A stretch of DNA of 64,000 nucleotides from Alphaproteobacteria bacterium (GTDB taxonomy: Bacteria > Pseudomonadota > Alphaproteobacteria > Sphingomonadales > Emcibacteraceae), in NCBI GenBank assembly GCA_030428615.1, contig JAUIDN010000002.1:1-64000 (forward strand), in the 5' to 3' direction. Below, piece after piece: positions 9,076 to 18,579 of this stretch (positions are counted from its first letter, which is position 1; every line of letters starts with the position of its first letter). A program made the position numbers and the translations under genes. The notes below the pieces were generated by a model. That model saw only the letters and a list, made by a program, of their open reading frames with translations, ran no database searches and was not told the DNA's origin.

Positions 9076-12000
9076 CAAATCCCAACCCTTCTTCCTATGT
9101 TGAGCTGGCCGTCACCAGCAATTTCAGTTTCCTGCGCGGAGCATCACACCCGGAAGAAATGGTCAGAACAGCGGCACAATTGGGATACGGAAAGCTCGCC
9201 ATTGCAGACCGTAACAGTCTGGCCGGGATTGTTCGCGCCCATGTCACTGCAAAAGACGTCGGCATCGACCTTCTGGTCGGGGTTCGTCTGGTACTTGATA
9301 ATGGTTTTGAGATGCTTTGTTTTCCCAAAACCCGTATCGCTTACGGAGAACTTACGAAACTTCTGACCACCGGGAACAGGCGGGCGGAAAAAGGAAATTG
9401 TATCCTTTTTACGGATGACCTCACAAGTCTTGGAAAAGATCATATTTTTGTTGCGATGCCGCCTTATCAATGGGACCGTTCTTTTACAGATTCCTTAAAT
9501 TGGCTATCAGCCGTTTTTCGGGAAAAAGTATATCTGGCGATAAGCCGGCTTTATCAGGGAAATGATGATGAACGTATGGAGAAGCTATCTTTACTTTCCA
9601 TCAAGGCAGGAACGCCGCTGGTTGCAACAAATGATGTGCATTATCACACACCTAAAAGACGCGCACTGCAGGATGTTATAACCGCCATCCGAAACCACGT
9701 CACCATTGATGACGCCGGATTATTGTTATGTGCCAACGCCGAAAGACATTTAAAATCAGAAGCAGCCATCAAACATATTTTTCGCGGCTTTGAAGATGCC
9801 GTTGAAAGAACCGCAATAATCGCAGATCAATGCTGCTTTTCCCTGGATGAACTTGCCTATGAATATCCTGACGAACCCGCCGGTGATAGCGCAACCCCAC
9901 AGGAAGAACTTGAACGTCTTACATGGCTGGGGGCGCATGACCGCTATCCGGACGGCATCCCCAACAAGGTAAGAACCACCCTTGAACATGAAATAAAACT
10001 GATTGATGAACTTGATTACGCCTCCTATTTTTTAACTGTATATGATCTGGTGCGCTTCGCCAGAAGCAGGGGAATTTTGTGTCAGGGCCGGGGTTCAGCC
10101 ACAAACTCCGCTGTTTGTTTCTGTCTTGGCATCACGTCTGTTGACCCGGTTCAGATTGATCTTCTTTTTGAGCGGTTTATTTCTGCCGAACGCGGTGAGC
10201 CACCGGATATTGATGTGGATTTTGAACATGAACGCCGTGAAGAAGTTATTCAGTATATCTATAGGAAATACGGGCGTCATCGTGCCGGAATTGCTGCAAC
10301 GGTGGTGTGTTACCGAAGCAAAATGGCGGTACGCGAAGTAGGAAAAGTCATGGGGCTTTCCGAAGATATTATTACCGCCCTTGGTATGGTGGGATGGGAT
10401 TGGTCAAAGAAGGTTTTAACGGACAATTCAACCGGGCTTGATTTTTCCGACCCGCGCATTGTCCTTACAATGAGACTGGCCGGTGAATTAAAAGGGTTTC
10501 CCCGCCATCTTTCCCAACATGTGGGTGGGTTTGTTATCACACGTGGTCCACTTGAAGAAGTATGTCCAATCGCCAACGCCGCGATGGAGGGACGCACCTA
10601 TGTGGAGTGGGATAAGGATGATCTGGCAGCACTACGGATTTTAAAGATTGATGTGCTTGCCCTTGGGATGCTCAGCTGTATCAGGAAAGCGTTTGAGTTG
10701 CTGAAAAATCATTACGGCAAATATTATAATCTAGCGACCATCCCGACAGAGGATCCCCGCACCTATGATATGATTTGCAAGGCCGATACCATCGGCGTCT
10801 TTCAAATTGAAAGTCGCGCACAGATGTCAATGCTCCCGCGCCTTAAACCAAGGGAATTTTATGACCTGGTGATTGAAATCGCCATTGTCCGACCCGGCCC
10901 CATTCAGGGGGATATGGTCCATCCCTATCTTAGGCGCAGAGACGGACTTGAAGATCATTCCTACCCTTCAAAGGGCCTTGAAGATATTCTTAAAAAAACC
11001 CTTGGGGTACCCCTTTTTCAGGAGCAGGCCATGAGCATTGCCATTGTCGGTGCTGGCTTTAGTCCCGGTGAAGCAGACCAGCTACGTCGCGCCATGGCCA
11101 CTTTCAAACGAACCGGCACCATCGGCCATTTCAAGGATAAATTCATAAATGGTATGTGTTCACGCGGATATGATCCTGCTTTTGCTGAAAGATGTTTTAA
11201 ACAAATTGAAGGGTTTAGCGACTATGGTTTCCCGGAAAGCCATTCAGCAAGTTTTGCTTTGCTCGCTTATGTTTCCAGCTGGCTTAAATGCCATTATCCC
11301 GACGTTTTTACCTGTGCAATCCTCAACAGTCAGCCTATGGGGTTTTATTCATCTTCTTCTCTGATAAGGGATTTTCGTGATCATCATGGTGAAGTCCTTG
11401 CCCCGGACATCAATTTCAGCACATGGGATCACCAGCTCGCACCACTTGATAACCCCGAATATCTAACGGAAGAAGGTGGTGGTGCTTATGCGGTCCGGTT
11501 GGGTTTTCGACAGGTCAAGGGACTTAAGAAAGGAGACATGGAAATATTAGTCGCCCTTCGCGGTAAGGGATATGATAGCGTACGGGATCTTTATTTCAGA
11601 TCCGGCCTTTCGGTTGGTGCAATTGAGATACTCGCAAATGCTGATGCCTTTCGATCCCTTGGGCTTGATCGTCGGGATGCACTTTGGGCGGCACAGGGGC
11701 TTGGCACCCCAACCGGGGCACGCAGCGCCGCGGAGGATTTACCGCTTTATGCTTATGCTGCCAATCAAAATTCCACCGCCTTACAGAAAGAGATTGAAAT
11801 CTCTTTACCCGCCATGAGCCTTGGTGAACATGTGGTTGAAGATTATCAGATTATGAAATTATCGCTTAAAGCGCATCCCGCCTCTTTCGTGCGGGACAGA
11901 TTGAAAAGAAACGGCTTCATTACCGCAAAAGAACTTGATCATCATCCGACCGATCGCAAAGTTTCCATTGCCGGTCTTGTTCTGGTGCGTCAACGCCCCG

Positions 12001-12293
12001 GCACCGCCAGCGGTGTTATCTTCGCAACATTGGAAGACGAAACCGGTATTTCAAATGTCATTATCTGGCCGAAAGTTTTTGAAACCTTTCGCAAAACAGC
12101 GATCAGCGCACGATTTTTAGGGGTAAAGGGCATAATGCAGCGTGAACAATCCGTTATTCATGTAATCGCCAGGGAATTGATCGATTTAAGCGATCACCTA
12201 TCTGTTCTTGATGACCCTGATCATGAAGATCAGGACCTGATGAGGCCCGCACGCATCGTCGCAACACTTCCCAAGGGACGTAATTTTCATTGA
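9072..12293 (+). CDS. dnaE2: DnaE2, error-prone DNA polymerase III alpha subunit
   Basis: 1073 residues from the ATG at 9072, which overlaps the imuB stop; an upstream in-frame ATG at 9048 lies inside imuB and is less likely. The PHP domain begins VELAVTSNFSFLRGASHPEE. The polymerase core shows GRGSATNSAVCFCLG and the catalytic acidic motif PPDIDVDFEHERR. The C-terminal OB-fold (VSIAGLVLVRQRPGTASG) matches DnaE2 rather than replicative DnaE1. It performs mutagenic lesion bypass as the last gene of the SOS-induced cassette. Confidence 0.95.
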   Translation: MTNPNPSSYVELAVTSNFSFLRGASHPEEMVRTAAQLGYGKLAIADRNSLAGIVRAHVTAKDVGIDLLVGVRLVLDNGFEMLCFPKTRIAYGELTKLLTTGNRRAEKGNCILFTDDLTSLGKDHIFVAMPPYQWDRSFTDSLNWLSAVFREKVYLAISRLYQGNDDERMEKLSLLSIKAGTPLVATNDVHYHTPKRRALQDVITAIRNHVTIDDAGLLLCANAERHLKSEAAIKHIFRGFEDAVERTAIIADQCCFSLDELAYEYPDEPAGDSATPQEELERLTWLGAHDRYPDGIPNKVRTTLEHEIKLIDELDYASYFLTVYDLVRFARSRGILCQGRGSATNSAVCFCLGITSVDPVQIDLLFERFISAERGEPPDIDVDFEHERREEVIQYIYRKYGRHRAGIAATVVCYRSKMAVREVGKVMGLSEDIITALGMVGWDWSKKVLTDNSTGLDFSDPRIVLTMRLAGELKGFPRHLSQHVGGFVITRGPLEEVCPIANAAMEGRTYVEWDKDDLAALRILKIDVLALGMLSCIRKAFELLKNHYGKYYNLATIPTEDPRTYDMICKADTIGVFQIESRAQMSMLPRLKPREFYDLVIEIAIVRPGPIQGDMVHPYLRRRDGLEDHSYPSKGLEDILKKTLGVPLFQEQAMSIAIVGAGFSPGEADQLRRAMATFKRTGTIGHFKDKFINGMCSRGYDPAFAERCFKQIEGFSDYGFPESHSASFALLAYVSSWLKCHYPDVFTCAILNSQPMGFYSSSSLIRDFRDHHGEVLAPDINFSTWDHQLAPLDNPEYLTEEGGGAYAVRLGFRQVKGLKKGDMEILVALRGKGYDSVRDLYFRSGLSVGAIEILANADAFRSLGLDRRDALWAAQGLGTPTGARSAAEDLPLYAYAANQNSTALQKEIEISLPAMSLGEHVVEDYQIMKLSLKAHPASFVRDRLKRNGFITAKELDHHPTDRKVSIAGLVLVRQRPGTASGVIFATLEDETGISNVIIWPKVFETFRKTAISARFLGVKGIMQREQSVIHVIARELIDLSDHLSVLDDPDHEDQDLMRPARIVATLPKGRNFH

Positions 12294-12307
12294 ACGAATA
12301 GCACCCG

Positions 12308-12326
12308 CCGCACTCTATGCGGTTTT
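12308..12326 (+). terminator. Weak intrinsic terminator after dnaE2
   Basis: A CCGCA/TGCGG stem with a 5-base loop followed by TTTTATAAT lies 15 bases after the dnaE2 stop. The stem is only 5 bp, so termination may be partial. Confidence 0.5.
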
Positions 12327-12394
12327 ATAATCTTTATAATAATTTTGTCTGTGATATCATGTTGTTAAACAAAGGCTGATATCAAGATATCGTA

Positions 12395-12763
12395 ATGAAC
12401 GACATGAAAGAAACATATTCTATTAAGCTGCAGATCATGGCTGGGGATGATATCGCCATGGGCCCCGGGAAGGCTGACTTGTTAGAGAAGATTCAGGAAA
12501 CAGGTTCAATCGCTGCAGCAGGTCGGGCCATGGGGATGAGCTATAAACGGGCCTGGGATCTTGTCGAAATGATGAATACATGTTTTTGCGGTCCACTCGT
12601 TTCAAAGACCAAGGGCGGTGCCAGTAAAGGCGGCGCAACAGTAACACCACTGGGACTTGATGTGGTGAAGCACTTCAGGTCTCTTCAAAACAACGCCTCA
12701 AACGCGGTTGAGCGCGAGGTGGAAGATTTTTTCAAATTGATGAAAGACGGCATTCCATCCTAA
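12395..12763 (+). CDS. modE: ModE-type molybdate-responsive regulator (DNA-binding domain only)
   Basis: 122 residues matching the N-terminal winged helix of ModE: GKADLLEKIQETGSIAAAGRAMGMSYKRAW, then the ligand-pocket-like loop KTKGGASKGGATVT and the dimer helix. The C-terminal di-mop molybdate-binding part of E. coli ModE (262 residues) is absent, as is common in short ModE proteins. It stands directly upstream of modABC, and the palindrome before modA is the natural candidate operator. Molybdate sensing by this short form would need another route; the sequence does not show it. Confidence 0.85.
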   Translation: MNDMKETYSIKLQIMAGDDIAMGPGKADLLEKIQETGSIAAAGRAMGMSYKRAWDLVEMMNTCFCGPLVSKTKGGASKGGATVTPLGLDVVKHFRSLQNNASNAVEREVEDFFKLMKDGIPS

Positions 12764-12768
12764 TAAGC

Positions 12769-12774
12769 TTGACA
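12769..12774 (+). promoter_or_regulatory. Putative -35 element of the modABC promoter
   Basis: An exact TTGACA hexamer begins 6 bases after the modE stop. At normal spacing a -10 element falls inside the left half of the 32-bp palindrome (12791-12822), although the match to TATAAT there is poor. Promoter activity is inferred. Confidence 0.4.
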
Positions 12775-12790
12775 GTCACGGTCTAATAAT

Positions 12791-12822
12791 TTACCGATAT
12801 ATTTTTAAAAATATATCGGTAA
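12791..12822. promoter_or_regulatory. Perfect 32-bp palindrome, probable ModE operator of modABC
   Basis: The left half is TTACCGATATATTTTT and the right half is its exact reverse complement. The CGATATAT...ATATATCG arms resemble known ModE boxes (CGnTATAT...ATATAnCG type). It ends 4 bases before the modA ATG at 12827, leaving no room for a Shine-Dalgarno sequence. In RNA it would also form a long AU-rich hairpin abutting the start. Confidence 0.7.
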
Positions 12823-12826
12823 ATAT

Positions 12827-13564
12827 ATGAAATTATTACTTATCATATGCTTTTGGGGTGGCTCAGTTATTTTTGCCGCTGCCGATGAAACACGCGTCGC
12901 CGTCGCCGCAAATTTCACGCAAGCTGCAAAAGAAATAGGTAGAGCATTTGAATTAAGCACAGGACATAAAGTCCAGTTCAGCTTCGGTTCAACCGGACAA
13001 CTTTATACTCAGATATCGCAATATGCACCATTTGATATATTTCTTGCTGCGGATCAGACCCGCATCGAAAAAGCCATTGATGAAGGTTTTGCCGTAGCTC
13101 AAAGCCAAATCACCTATGCCATAGGAAAAATAGCTCTTTATAGTGCCAACAAGAATTTAGTAGTCGGTGCAGATACCTTAAAACAGAATAATTTTACAAA
13201 AATTGCCATCGCAAACCCGACCACAGCCCCTTATGGTGCCGCGGCAATGGACGTCATGGAAAAACTTGGTGTTTATCAAAAACTAAAAAACAAGATCGTC
13301 AAAGGAAACAATATCGCCCAGACATTCCAGTTTGTTAAAACCGAAAATGCAGAGATCGGTTTTATCTCCCTGTCACAAATTATCCAAAATGACGAAGGGT
13401 CACGCTGGATCGTTCCTAAAGAGCTTTATTCACCAATATCGCAGGACGCGGTCCTGTTAAAAACGGGCGAAAAAAATAATGCTGCTATGTATTTTATTGA
13501 ATTTTTACAGCAGCCCATTGCCAAAAAAATAATTGAAGAATATGGATATGGTATTCATGAATAG
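12827..13564 (+). CDS. modA: ModA, periplasmic molybdate-binding protein
   Basis: 245 residues. The signal peptide (about 1-19, cleavage after FAAA) precedes TRVAVAANFTQAAKEI, the standard ModA start. Oxyanion-binding segments FGSTGQLYTQI, DIFLAADQ and NPTTAPYGAAA are all present. It captures molybdate (or tungstate) and delivers it to ModBC. The first gene of modABC, it lies 15 bases before modB. The start codon lies almost directly on a 32-bp palindrome with no visible ribosome-binding site. Confidence 0.93.
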   Translation: MKLLLIICFWGGSVIFAAADETRVAVAANFTQAAKEIGRAFELSTGHKVQFSFGSTGQLYTQISQYAPFDIFLAADQTRIEKAIDEGFAVAQSQITYAIGKIALYSANKNLVVGADTLKQNNFTKIAIANPTTAPYGAAAMDVMEKLGVYQKLKNKIVKGNNIAQTFQFVKTENAEIGFISLSQIIQNDEGSRWIVPKELYSPISQDAVLLKTGEKNNAAMYFIEFLQQPIAKKIIEEYGYGIHE

Positions 13565-13579
13565 TAAGGCTGGAAATTA

Positions 13580-14263
13580 ATGCTGGAATTTATCGAAATC
13601 TGGCCGACAATTGCCCTTACCCTATATCTTGCAGGCATCACCACAATTGTTTTGCTGATTATCGGCACCCCGATCGCATGGTGGCTTTGTTACACAAAAT
13701 CAAAATGGAAGGATATCATCGCCGCGATTGTAACGCTCCCTCTTGTCCTGCCGCCAACGGTTATCGGTTTTTATTTGCTCATCGCGCTGGGCCCACAGGG
13801 GCCGGGAGGCTGGATTGCGAACCTGTTCGGTGGACGCTCCCTCGCCTTCACGTTTGAGGGCCTCGTGATCGGATCAGTTATATATTCACTTCCTTTTGTT
13901 GTTCAGCCGGTCCGAAATTCATTTGATGCTATGGGCAAACGACCACTCGAAGTGGCGGCAACGCTTGGCGCATCACCATGGAATGCGTTTTGGACTGTGG
14001 CTTTCCCTCTGGCCAGGCCGGGGTTTATGACGGGTGCCATTCTCGGATTTACCCATACCATCGGCGAATTTGGTGTCGTTCTCATGATCGGCGGAAACAT
14101 TACCGGCGAAACCAGGGTCATATCAATTGCCATATATGACTATGTTGAAACCTTGCAATGGGGACCTGCACATATGCTCGCGGGTGGAATGCTGATTTTC
14201 TCATTCATCATTATTCTCCTGATGATGAAAATTGAAAAATATTTTGGTAAGTCACGCTCATGA
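13580..14263 (+). CDS. modB: ModB, molybdate ABC transporter permease
   Basis: 227 residues with five predicted membrane helices and the EAA loop ([25 protein letters not shown]) that docks on the ATPase; [17 protein letters not shown] is the typical ModB signature. It forms the inner-membrane channel for molybdate with ModC. Its stop overlaps the modC ATG (ATGA at 14260), implying coupled translation. Confidence 0.94.
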   Translation: MLEFIEIWPTIALTLYLAGITTIVLLIIGTPIAWWLCYTKSKWKDIIAAIVTLPLVLPPTVIGFYLLIALGPQGPGGWIANLFGGRSLAFTFEGLVIGSVIYSLPFVVQPVRNSFDAMGKRPLEVAATLGASPWNAFWTVAFPLARPGFMTGAILGFTHTIGEFGVVLMIGGNITGETRVISIAIYDYVETLQWGPAHMLAGGMLIFSFIIILLMMKIEKYFGKSRS

Positions 14264-15132
14264 CACTAAGCACAAAAGATAAAGCCATTAGGGCTTCATT
14301 TTCCGGACGGATCGGTGACTTTACCCTTGATATAGATTTTCAAATGCCGCTCACCGGGATCACCGCGTTATTTGGCCCATCGGGATGCGGGAAAACGACC
14401 ATCCTTCGCTGTCTTGCCGGTTTACATAAAATGCCCGGCCATGTCACCATACAGGATGAAATATGGCAGAATGAAACCATATTTTTAAAACCGCATAAAA
14501 GATCTGTTGGATATATTTTTCAGGAAGCAAATCTGTTCCCACATCTGACCGTTCATGAAAACCTGCTTTATGGTGCAAGACGCGCAGAAAGACATAATTT
14601 AAAAGAAACCTTTCATTTTAATGATGTTGTTGAGCTTCTGGCAATCAAGCACCTTTTAAAGCGGACGACAACATCTTTATCAGGTGGCGAAAGGCAACGC
14701 ATTGCCATTGGCAGGGCCATTCTGGCACAACCCCGCCTTCTGCTGATGGATGAACCTCTTTCCGCCCTTGATCAGGCCACCAAAAAAGGTATCTTTTCCT
14801 GCTTTCAGAGATTGCATGAGGAATTTCACCTCCCCATCCTGTATGTCAGCCATGATATTAATGAGATTGCGCAACTGGCCGACCGGATCGTTGTCATATC
14901 CAACGGCAGAAAAGTAGAAGAAGGTTTTACCAGTGACATTATCAATAAATTGGGATTGCACCCACCACCAAATACTTCATATCAGGCACCGACAATAACA
15001 GCGATAGTGACAAATCATGACAAGGAAGAACAGATTACATGGCTTGATTATAATGGAAAGAAAATCTGTATCCCTATCCAGAATAGTGAAATTGGAGCGC
15101 AAATAACACTTTCCATTCAAACGAATATCTGA
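14260..15132 (+). CDS. modC: ModC, molybdate ABC transporter ATPase (shortened C-terminus)
   Basis: 290 residues. Walker A (GPSGCGKTT), signature ([14 protein letters not shown]), Walker B ([12 protein letters not shown]) and the H-loop (YVSHDINE) are intact. ModC is normally about 350 residues, with a complete C-terminal TOBE/mop domain that binds molybdate for trans-inhibition. Here only the first part remains ([20 protein letters not shown]...), and the protein stops at SIQTNI, about 60 residues early. ATP-driven import should work; feedback inhibition by cytoplasmic molybdate may be lost. Confidence 0.92.
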   Translation: MTLSTKDKAIRASFSGRIGDFTLDIDFQMPLTGITALFGPSGCGKTTILRCLAGLHKMPGHVTIQDEIWQNETIFLKPHKRSVGYIFQEANLFPHLTVHENLLYGARRAERHNLKETFHFNDVVELLAIKHLLKRTTTSLSGGERQRIAIGRAILAQPRLLLMDEPLSALDQATKKGIFSCFQRLHEEFHLPILYVSHDINEIAQLADRIVVISNGRKVEEGFTSDIINKLGLHPPPNTSYQAPTITAIVTNHDKEEQITWLDYNGKKICIPIQNSEIGAQITLSIQTNI

Positions 15133-15175
15133 TCCTATTATATTGGGTCACTATGTCAGCTACATATAAAAATTA

Positions 15176-15700
15176 TTATGACCCATCGGCGCGCTTATCC
15201 ACAGCACACTTGTTGATCAGATTATAAATCATCCCTTCACCCTGAAGGTCAGTATTTCCAAAATTCATGCCATCCGCTTCTATCTCAACGGAGCTGGCGC
15301 CTTTAAGCATGGAAAGAAGTTCGTTGGAACTGTCCCCCGCATCCCATATACCCCAAAGTGAATCATTAAAACCGCTTGAATAACCACCTGAAGCGGACGA
15401 TGTTTTCGCACCCGTATCAAATGTGAGGGAAACAGGAAAATCATAATCTGGATCTGCATTCTGTGCTTTGGGCCAACCGTTTACCAGTAAAGCCCATCTT
15501 GTTGTTCCATCACTGACGCGGTAGGTAAATTCCAGTTTCATGTTTTTTTCCGTCTCAGGAACCACAACGGATGGGATTGTAAAAATGCAAAGGCCCTGCC
15601 GATGCCCGACTTCAACATTAATTTGCGCCATACCATTCAGCGGTATTAAAGCTGACGCTGATATAAACCCGATTGACAGGATATAGTTAGTGATTTTCAT
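15176..15700 (-). CDS. Secreted protein of unknown function
   Basis: 174 residues with a signal peptide (about 1-25, cleavage near GMAQ) and a mature part rich in beta-prone segments. Two cysteines, near the start (LCIFTIP) and the end (NKCAVD) of the mature chain, could form one disulfide. It resembles small periplasmic proteins that share a locus with metabolic or envelope stress genes, but I recognise no family. It is the last of four same-strand genes, 25 bases after a Sel1-repeat gene, and converges on modC. Confidence 0.65.
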   Translation of the reverse strand: MKITNYILSIGFISASALIPLNGMAQINVEVGHRQGLCIFTIPSVVVPETEKNMKLEFTYRVSDGTTRWALLVNGWPKAQNADPDYDFPVSLTFDTGAKTSSASGGYSSGFNDSLWGIWDAGDSSNELLSMLKGASSVEIEADGMNFGNTDLQGEGMIYNLINKCAVDKRADGS

Positions 15701-15725
15701 ATTTCTACCTTTCTAATTATAATTA

Positions 15726-17507
15726 TCAGCAATATGGATTTGAAATCGGGCAGGCCGTCGTCCTGCCTGTTGCATAACCCACAGCATTATTCCAGTTAAG
15801 TTTATCAAGCGCCTGCTGACTGCGTTGCCAGCTTGCCGCGGCAGCTGCATTGTTTCCTGTTCCATATGACGCGCCCTGCTGGGCCTGAAGCCAACGTGAC
15901 CTAGCGAGACTAATTTGATATCCCCAATCGTTTTTGCGGCGCTCGGCTTCTTCTTCCATCTCTTTCTGTCGAATTCGCTTAGCTTCCCGGATGGGTTCAG
16001 CGAGCATGGATTGATAAATCCCTTTGGCCATTTCATCACCTCTAGCTGCTGCAATTCTCATATACCCCAGCCCCTTGTCGCGATCCATTTCAACACCGTC
16101 ACCATACCAATATGCCATCGCAACCCATTTCGCGGCTTCAACATGGCCCTGACGGGCGGCGTTTTCGAAAAGAATAAAACCATCTTCTTCATTTGGCTCA
16201 TTGATTATTCCCCGATAACCGTAATATAACCACCCACCAAGGAGCCAGTTGGCTTCTGCCGAACCTTCGTTCATCAAGCGAATAATGGCATTTCGGGCTA
16301 CACCATATTTCCCTTGCTCCGCCAGACCTGCAACAACAGCAAGCTGCTGGTCCGTTGTTAAGGAAACATCCACTTTAGGAGGACGTTTTCGCATAATTTC
16401 AACAACCCTGCCCAAAGCTTCAATTTTTTGACAAGTTTCATCACTCCCCAGTTCGCATGCCTTGTCTAACAACTGGACCATCACTCCCTTATGTTCTTTC
16501 AAACTGCCGTAACCTTCTTCATAAAGCGTGGCTAGATTGGCACAGGCATTAGCATTGTTCAGATCACAGCCGTCACGAAAATAAAGCGGCACTTCCCAGG
16601 TTGGGATACCCGTTCCCAATGGACGTTTCCAACCAATCTCCCCTGCTTCGTTACAGGCAAAAGCATCGTCTGCAAGACACGCTTTAGCGAGCAAAGCGAC
16701 GCCAAGATTCATATTTCCGTCCGGACCACCTTGTGTTAATAAATAGCCATACTTTGAACAGGACGAAATTGTATTGCCGTCTGATTCAAGGCATCCCCTT
16801 CTTGCGGCCTCCATAGCTTGCGCCTTATCAGCAGTGACACCAATGCCGTTACTGTATGCGTCGGCCAATCCAGCACATCCCCACGCTAGATTCTCCCCAC
16901 AAGCTTCTTCAAACATTCTAACGGCGGCTGAACGTTTTTTTTCATCGCTCTTATCCTGAAACAGGCTCATTGCCTTTATTTGGCAGCCATAATCCGAACC
17001 TTGATGACACGCATTTTCAATCATTTCTGCGGCATCCAAGTTCGCCATGAGGTCTGCGCCAGGCGAAAGGCCAATCGCTTTTATGACACACGCGTCCTGA
17101 TCGCCAAGTTGATCGCAACCGCGGAGCGCTGTTTCCTGAGCCAATTTTTCATCGATGAAGTTTGCATTACCATTACGAATGATTAAAGCCGCTTTTGCGC
17201 ATCCCGCGCCTTCACCCTTTTCGCAGGCAGCAAGATAATATCCTAACGCTGCTCTTATCTCCGCAGTTAAATCCCCTTCGCCGACTTCCATCGCTTCTCC
17301 GATACGCATACATTTATCGGCATCACCTTTTAGGCAATCGAGATGCCAGTCTATGGCAACTCCATAAATAGTGAATGGCATATTCTGATGACCGTCAAAC
17401 ATCGCGGTCTCGCGATACCCATCGGCCTTTGACGGAATATTATCTGCAGCATGCACCAGATTCGCCAAAGTCATGATCAATAGAATAAAAATACGAGGTA
17501 TAAACAT
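15726..17507 (-). CDS. Large secreted Sel1/Hcp-like repeat protein
   Basis: 593 residues with a signal peptide (about 1-20, cleavage after VHAA). Residues 50-370 hold about nine cysteine-paired repeats of the Hcp type (for example ACEKGEGAGCAKAAL), where each helical hairpin is closed by a disulfide, which suits the oxidising periplasm. Residues 395-480 carry ordinary Sel1 units (ANWLLGGWLYYGYRG). The tail contains a Lys/Arg/Glu-rich helix and ends CPISNPYC. Such repeats act as protein-binding scaffolds. It lies 21 bases after the next Sel1 gene in the same direction. Confidence 0.82.
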   Translation of the reverse strand: MFIPRIFILLIMTLANLVHAADNIPSKADGYRETAMFDGHQNMPFTIYGVAIDWHLDCLKGDADKCMRIGEAMEVGEGDLTAEIRAALGYYLAACEKGEGAGCAKAALIIRNGNANFIDEKLAQETALRGCDQLGDQDACVIKAIGLSPGADLMANLDAAEMIENACHQGSDYGCQIKAMSLFQDKSDEKKRSAAVRMFEEACGENLAWGCAGLADAYSNGIGVTADKAQAMEAARRGCLESDGNTISSCSKYGYLLTQGGPDGNMNLGVALLAKACLADDAFACNEAGEIGWKRPLGTGIPTWEVPLYFRDGCDLNNANACANLATLYEEGYGSLKEHKGVMVQLLDKACELGSDETCQKIEALGRVVEIMRKRPPKVDVSLTTDQQLAVVAGLAEQGKYGVARNAIIRLMNEGSAEANWLLGGWLYYGYRGIINEPNEEDGFILFENAARQGHVEAAKWVAMAYWYGDGVEMDRDKGLGYMRIAAARGDEMAKGIYQSMLAEPIREAKRIRQKEMEEEAERRKNDWGYQISLARSRWLQAQQGASYGTGNNAAAAASWQRSQQALDKLNWNNAVGYATGRTTACPISNPYC

Positions 17508-17528
17508 AAAAATCCGTTATTATATTGG

Positions 17529-18545
17529 CTACTCAAACATTTTTAAAGCATCCGTTGCCATAGAGATGCCATTATCGCTGGCCTTCTGAATCCAGAATTT
17601 TGCCATGAAATCGTTTTTCTCAACGCCATTGCCGTTCGCGTAAAGCATACCCAGCCCATATTGGGCCAATCCATTCCCTTGAAGGGCGGAATCCTGAAAC
17701 CATTTAAATGCTTTCTCGTAAGACAGCGGCAATCCGCCTTGACCTTCGGCATAAAGGGCCCCCAACATATTTTGAGAGTCGCGATCTCCTTTTTCGGCAA
17801 GACCACGCCATAATTCCACAGATTCAGAGACTTTCCCATCACGGAAAAGATCTGCCACCATCAAAAAAGCAACACTTTTATCTTGCGTATCCGGGGAAGT
17901 GTCATCAATTAAGGTGCTCAACTGGGACGCGGCATAATCATTACCTTGCTCAATAGCTTTAAGATAAAACAACAGGGCCAGACTGTTATTTTGCTCAACT
18001 CCCTTGCCGTTTTGATAAAGCTCCCCTAAAAATGCCTGCGCGTCAGGATCTCCCTGCTCTGCTGCTTTCTGGTACCAGTGTGCCGCTTTTTCATAGGATT
18101 TATCAACGCCATATCCGTTTTCATACATATATCCCATATAATATTGCGAAACGTCATGGCCGGCGTCGGCAGCCACAGAATAAGCTTTGAATGCTTCCGA
18201 CCAGGATTTTTTTACACTCAACCCGTCCTTATAGAAATTTCCGATCAGGTAATGTGAATACGCATCGCCCTGATCAGCTGCTTTTTTATACCATTTCAAT
18301 GCTTCGTCGTAAGACTGATCGACGGCGTCGCCATACTCAAACAGCGAACCCATATAATATTGGGCATCCACATCTCCCTGATTTGCCAAGGGTTCGAAAA
18401 TTTTAAGGGCCTTTGCGTAGTCTTCAGCATCATAAGCGTCTATTCCTTCTTGCAAGGAACCTTGTTGTGCCATCGCGGCAAATGATGTTGACACCAAAAC
18501 GAGGATTAAAATACATGTAGATCTTAAGGTCTCATAAATATTCAT
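17529..18545 (-). CDS. Secreted Sel1-repeat protein
   Basis: 338 residues. Signal peptide about 1-26 (cleavage after AAMA). The mature protein is almost entirely Sel1-like repeats of 36 residues, with motifs such as AQYYMGSLFEYGDAVDQSY and AQAFLGELYQNGKGVEQNN; about seven are visible. Unlike its two neighbours it has no repeat cysteines. It is the middle of three adjacent Sel1 genes, 34 bases from the upstream one. A protein-interaction scaffold outside the cytoplasm is the likely role; partners are unknown. Confidence 0.85.
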   Translation of the reverse strand: MNIYETLRSTCILILVLVSTSFAAMAQQGSLQEGIDAYDAEDYAKALKIFEPLANQGDVDAQYYMGSLFEYGDAVDQSYDEALKWYKKAADQGDAYSHYLIGNFYKDGLSVKKSWSEAFKAYSVAADAGHDVSQYYMGYMYENGYGVDKSYEKAAHWYQKAAEQGDPDAQAFLGELYQNGKGVEQNNSLALLFYLKAIEQGNDYAASQLSTLIDDTSPDTQDKSVAFLMVADLFRDGKVSESVELWRGLAEKGDRDSQNMLGALYAEGQGGLPLSYEKAFKWFQDSALQGNGLAQYGLGMLYANGNGVEKNDFMAKFWIQKASDNGISMATDALKMFE

Positions 18546-18579
18546 TTTCTAAAAATTCTCATTATATCCATTTGACAGA

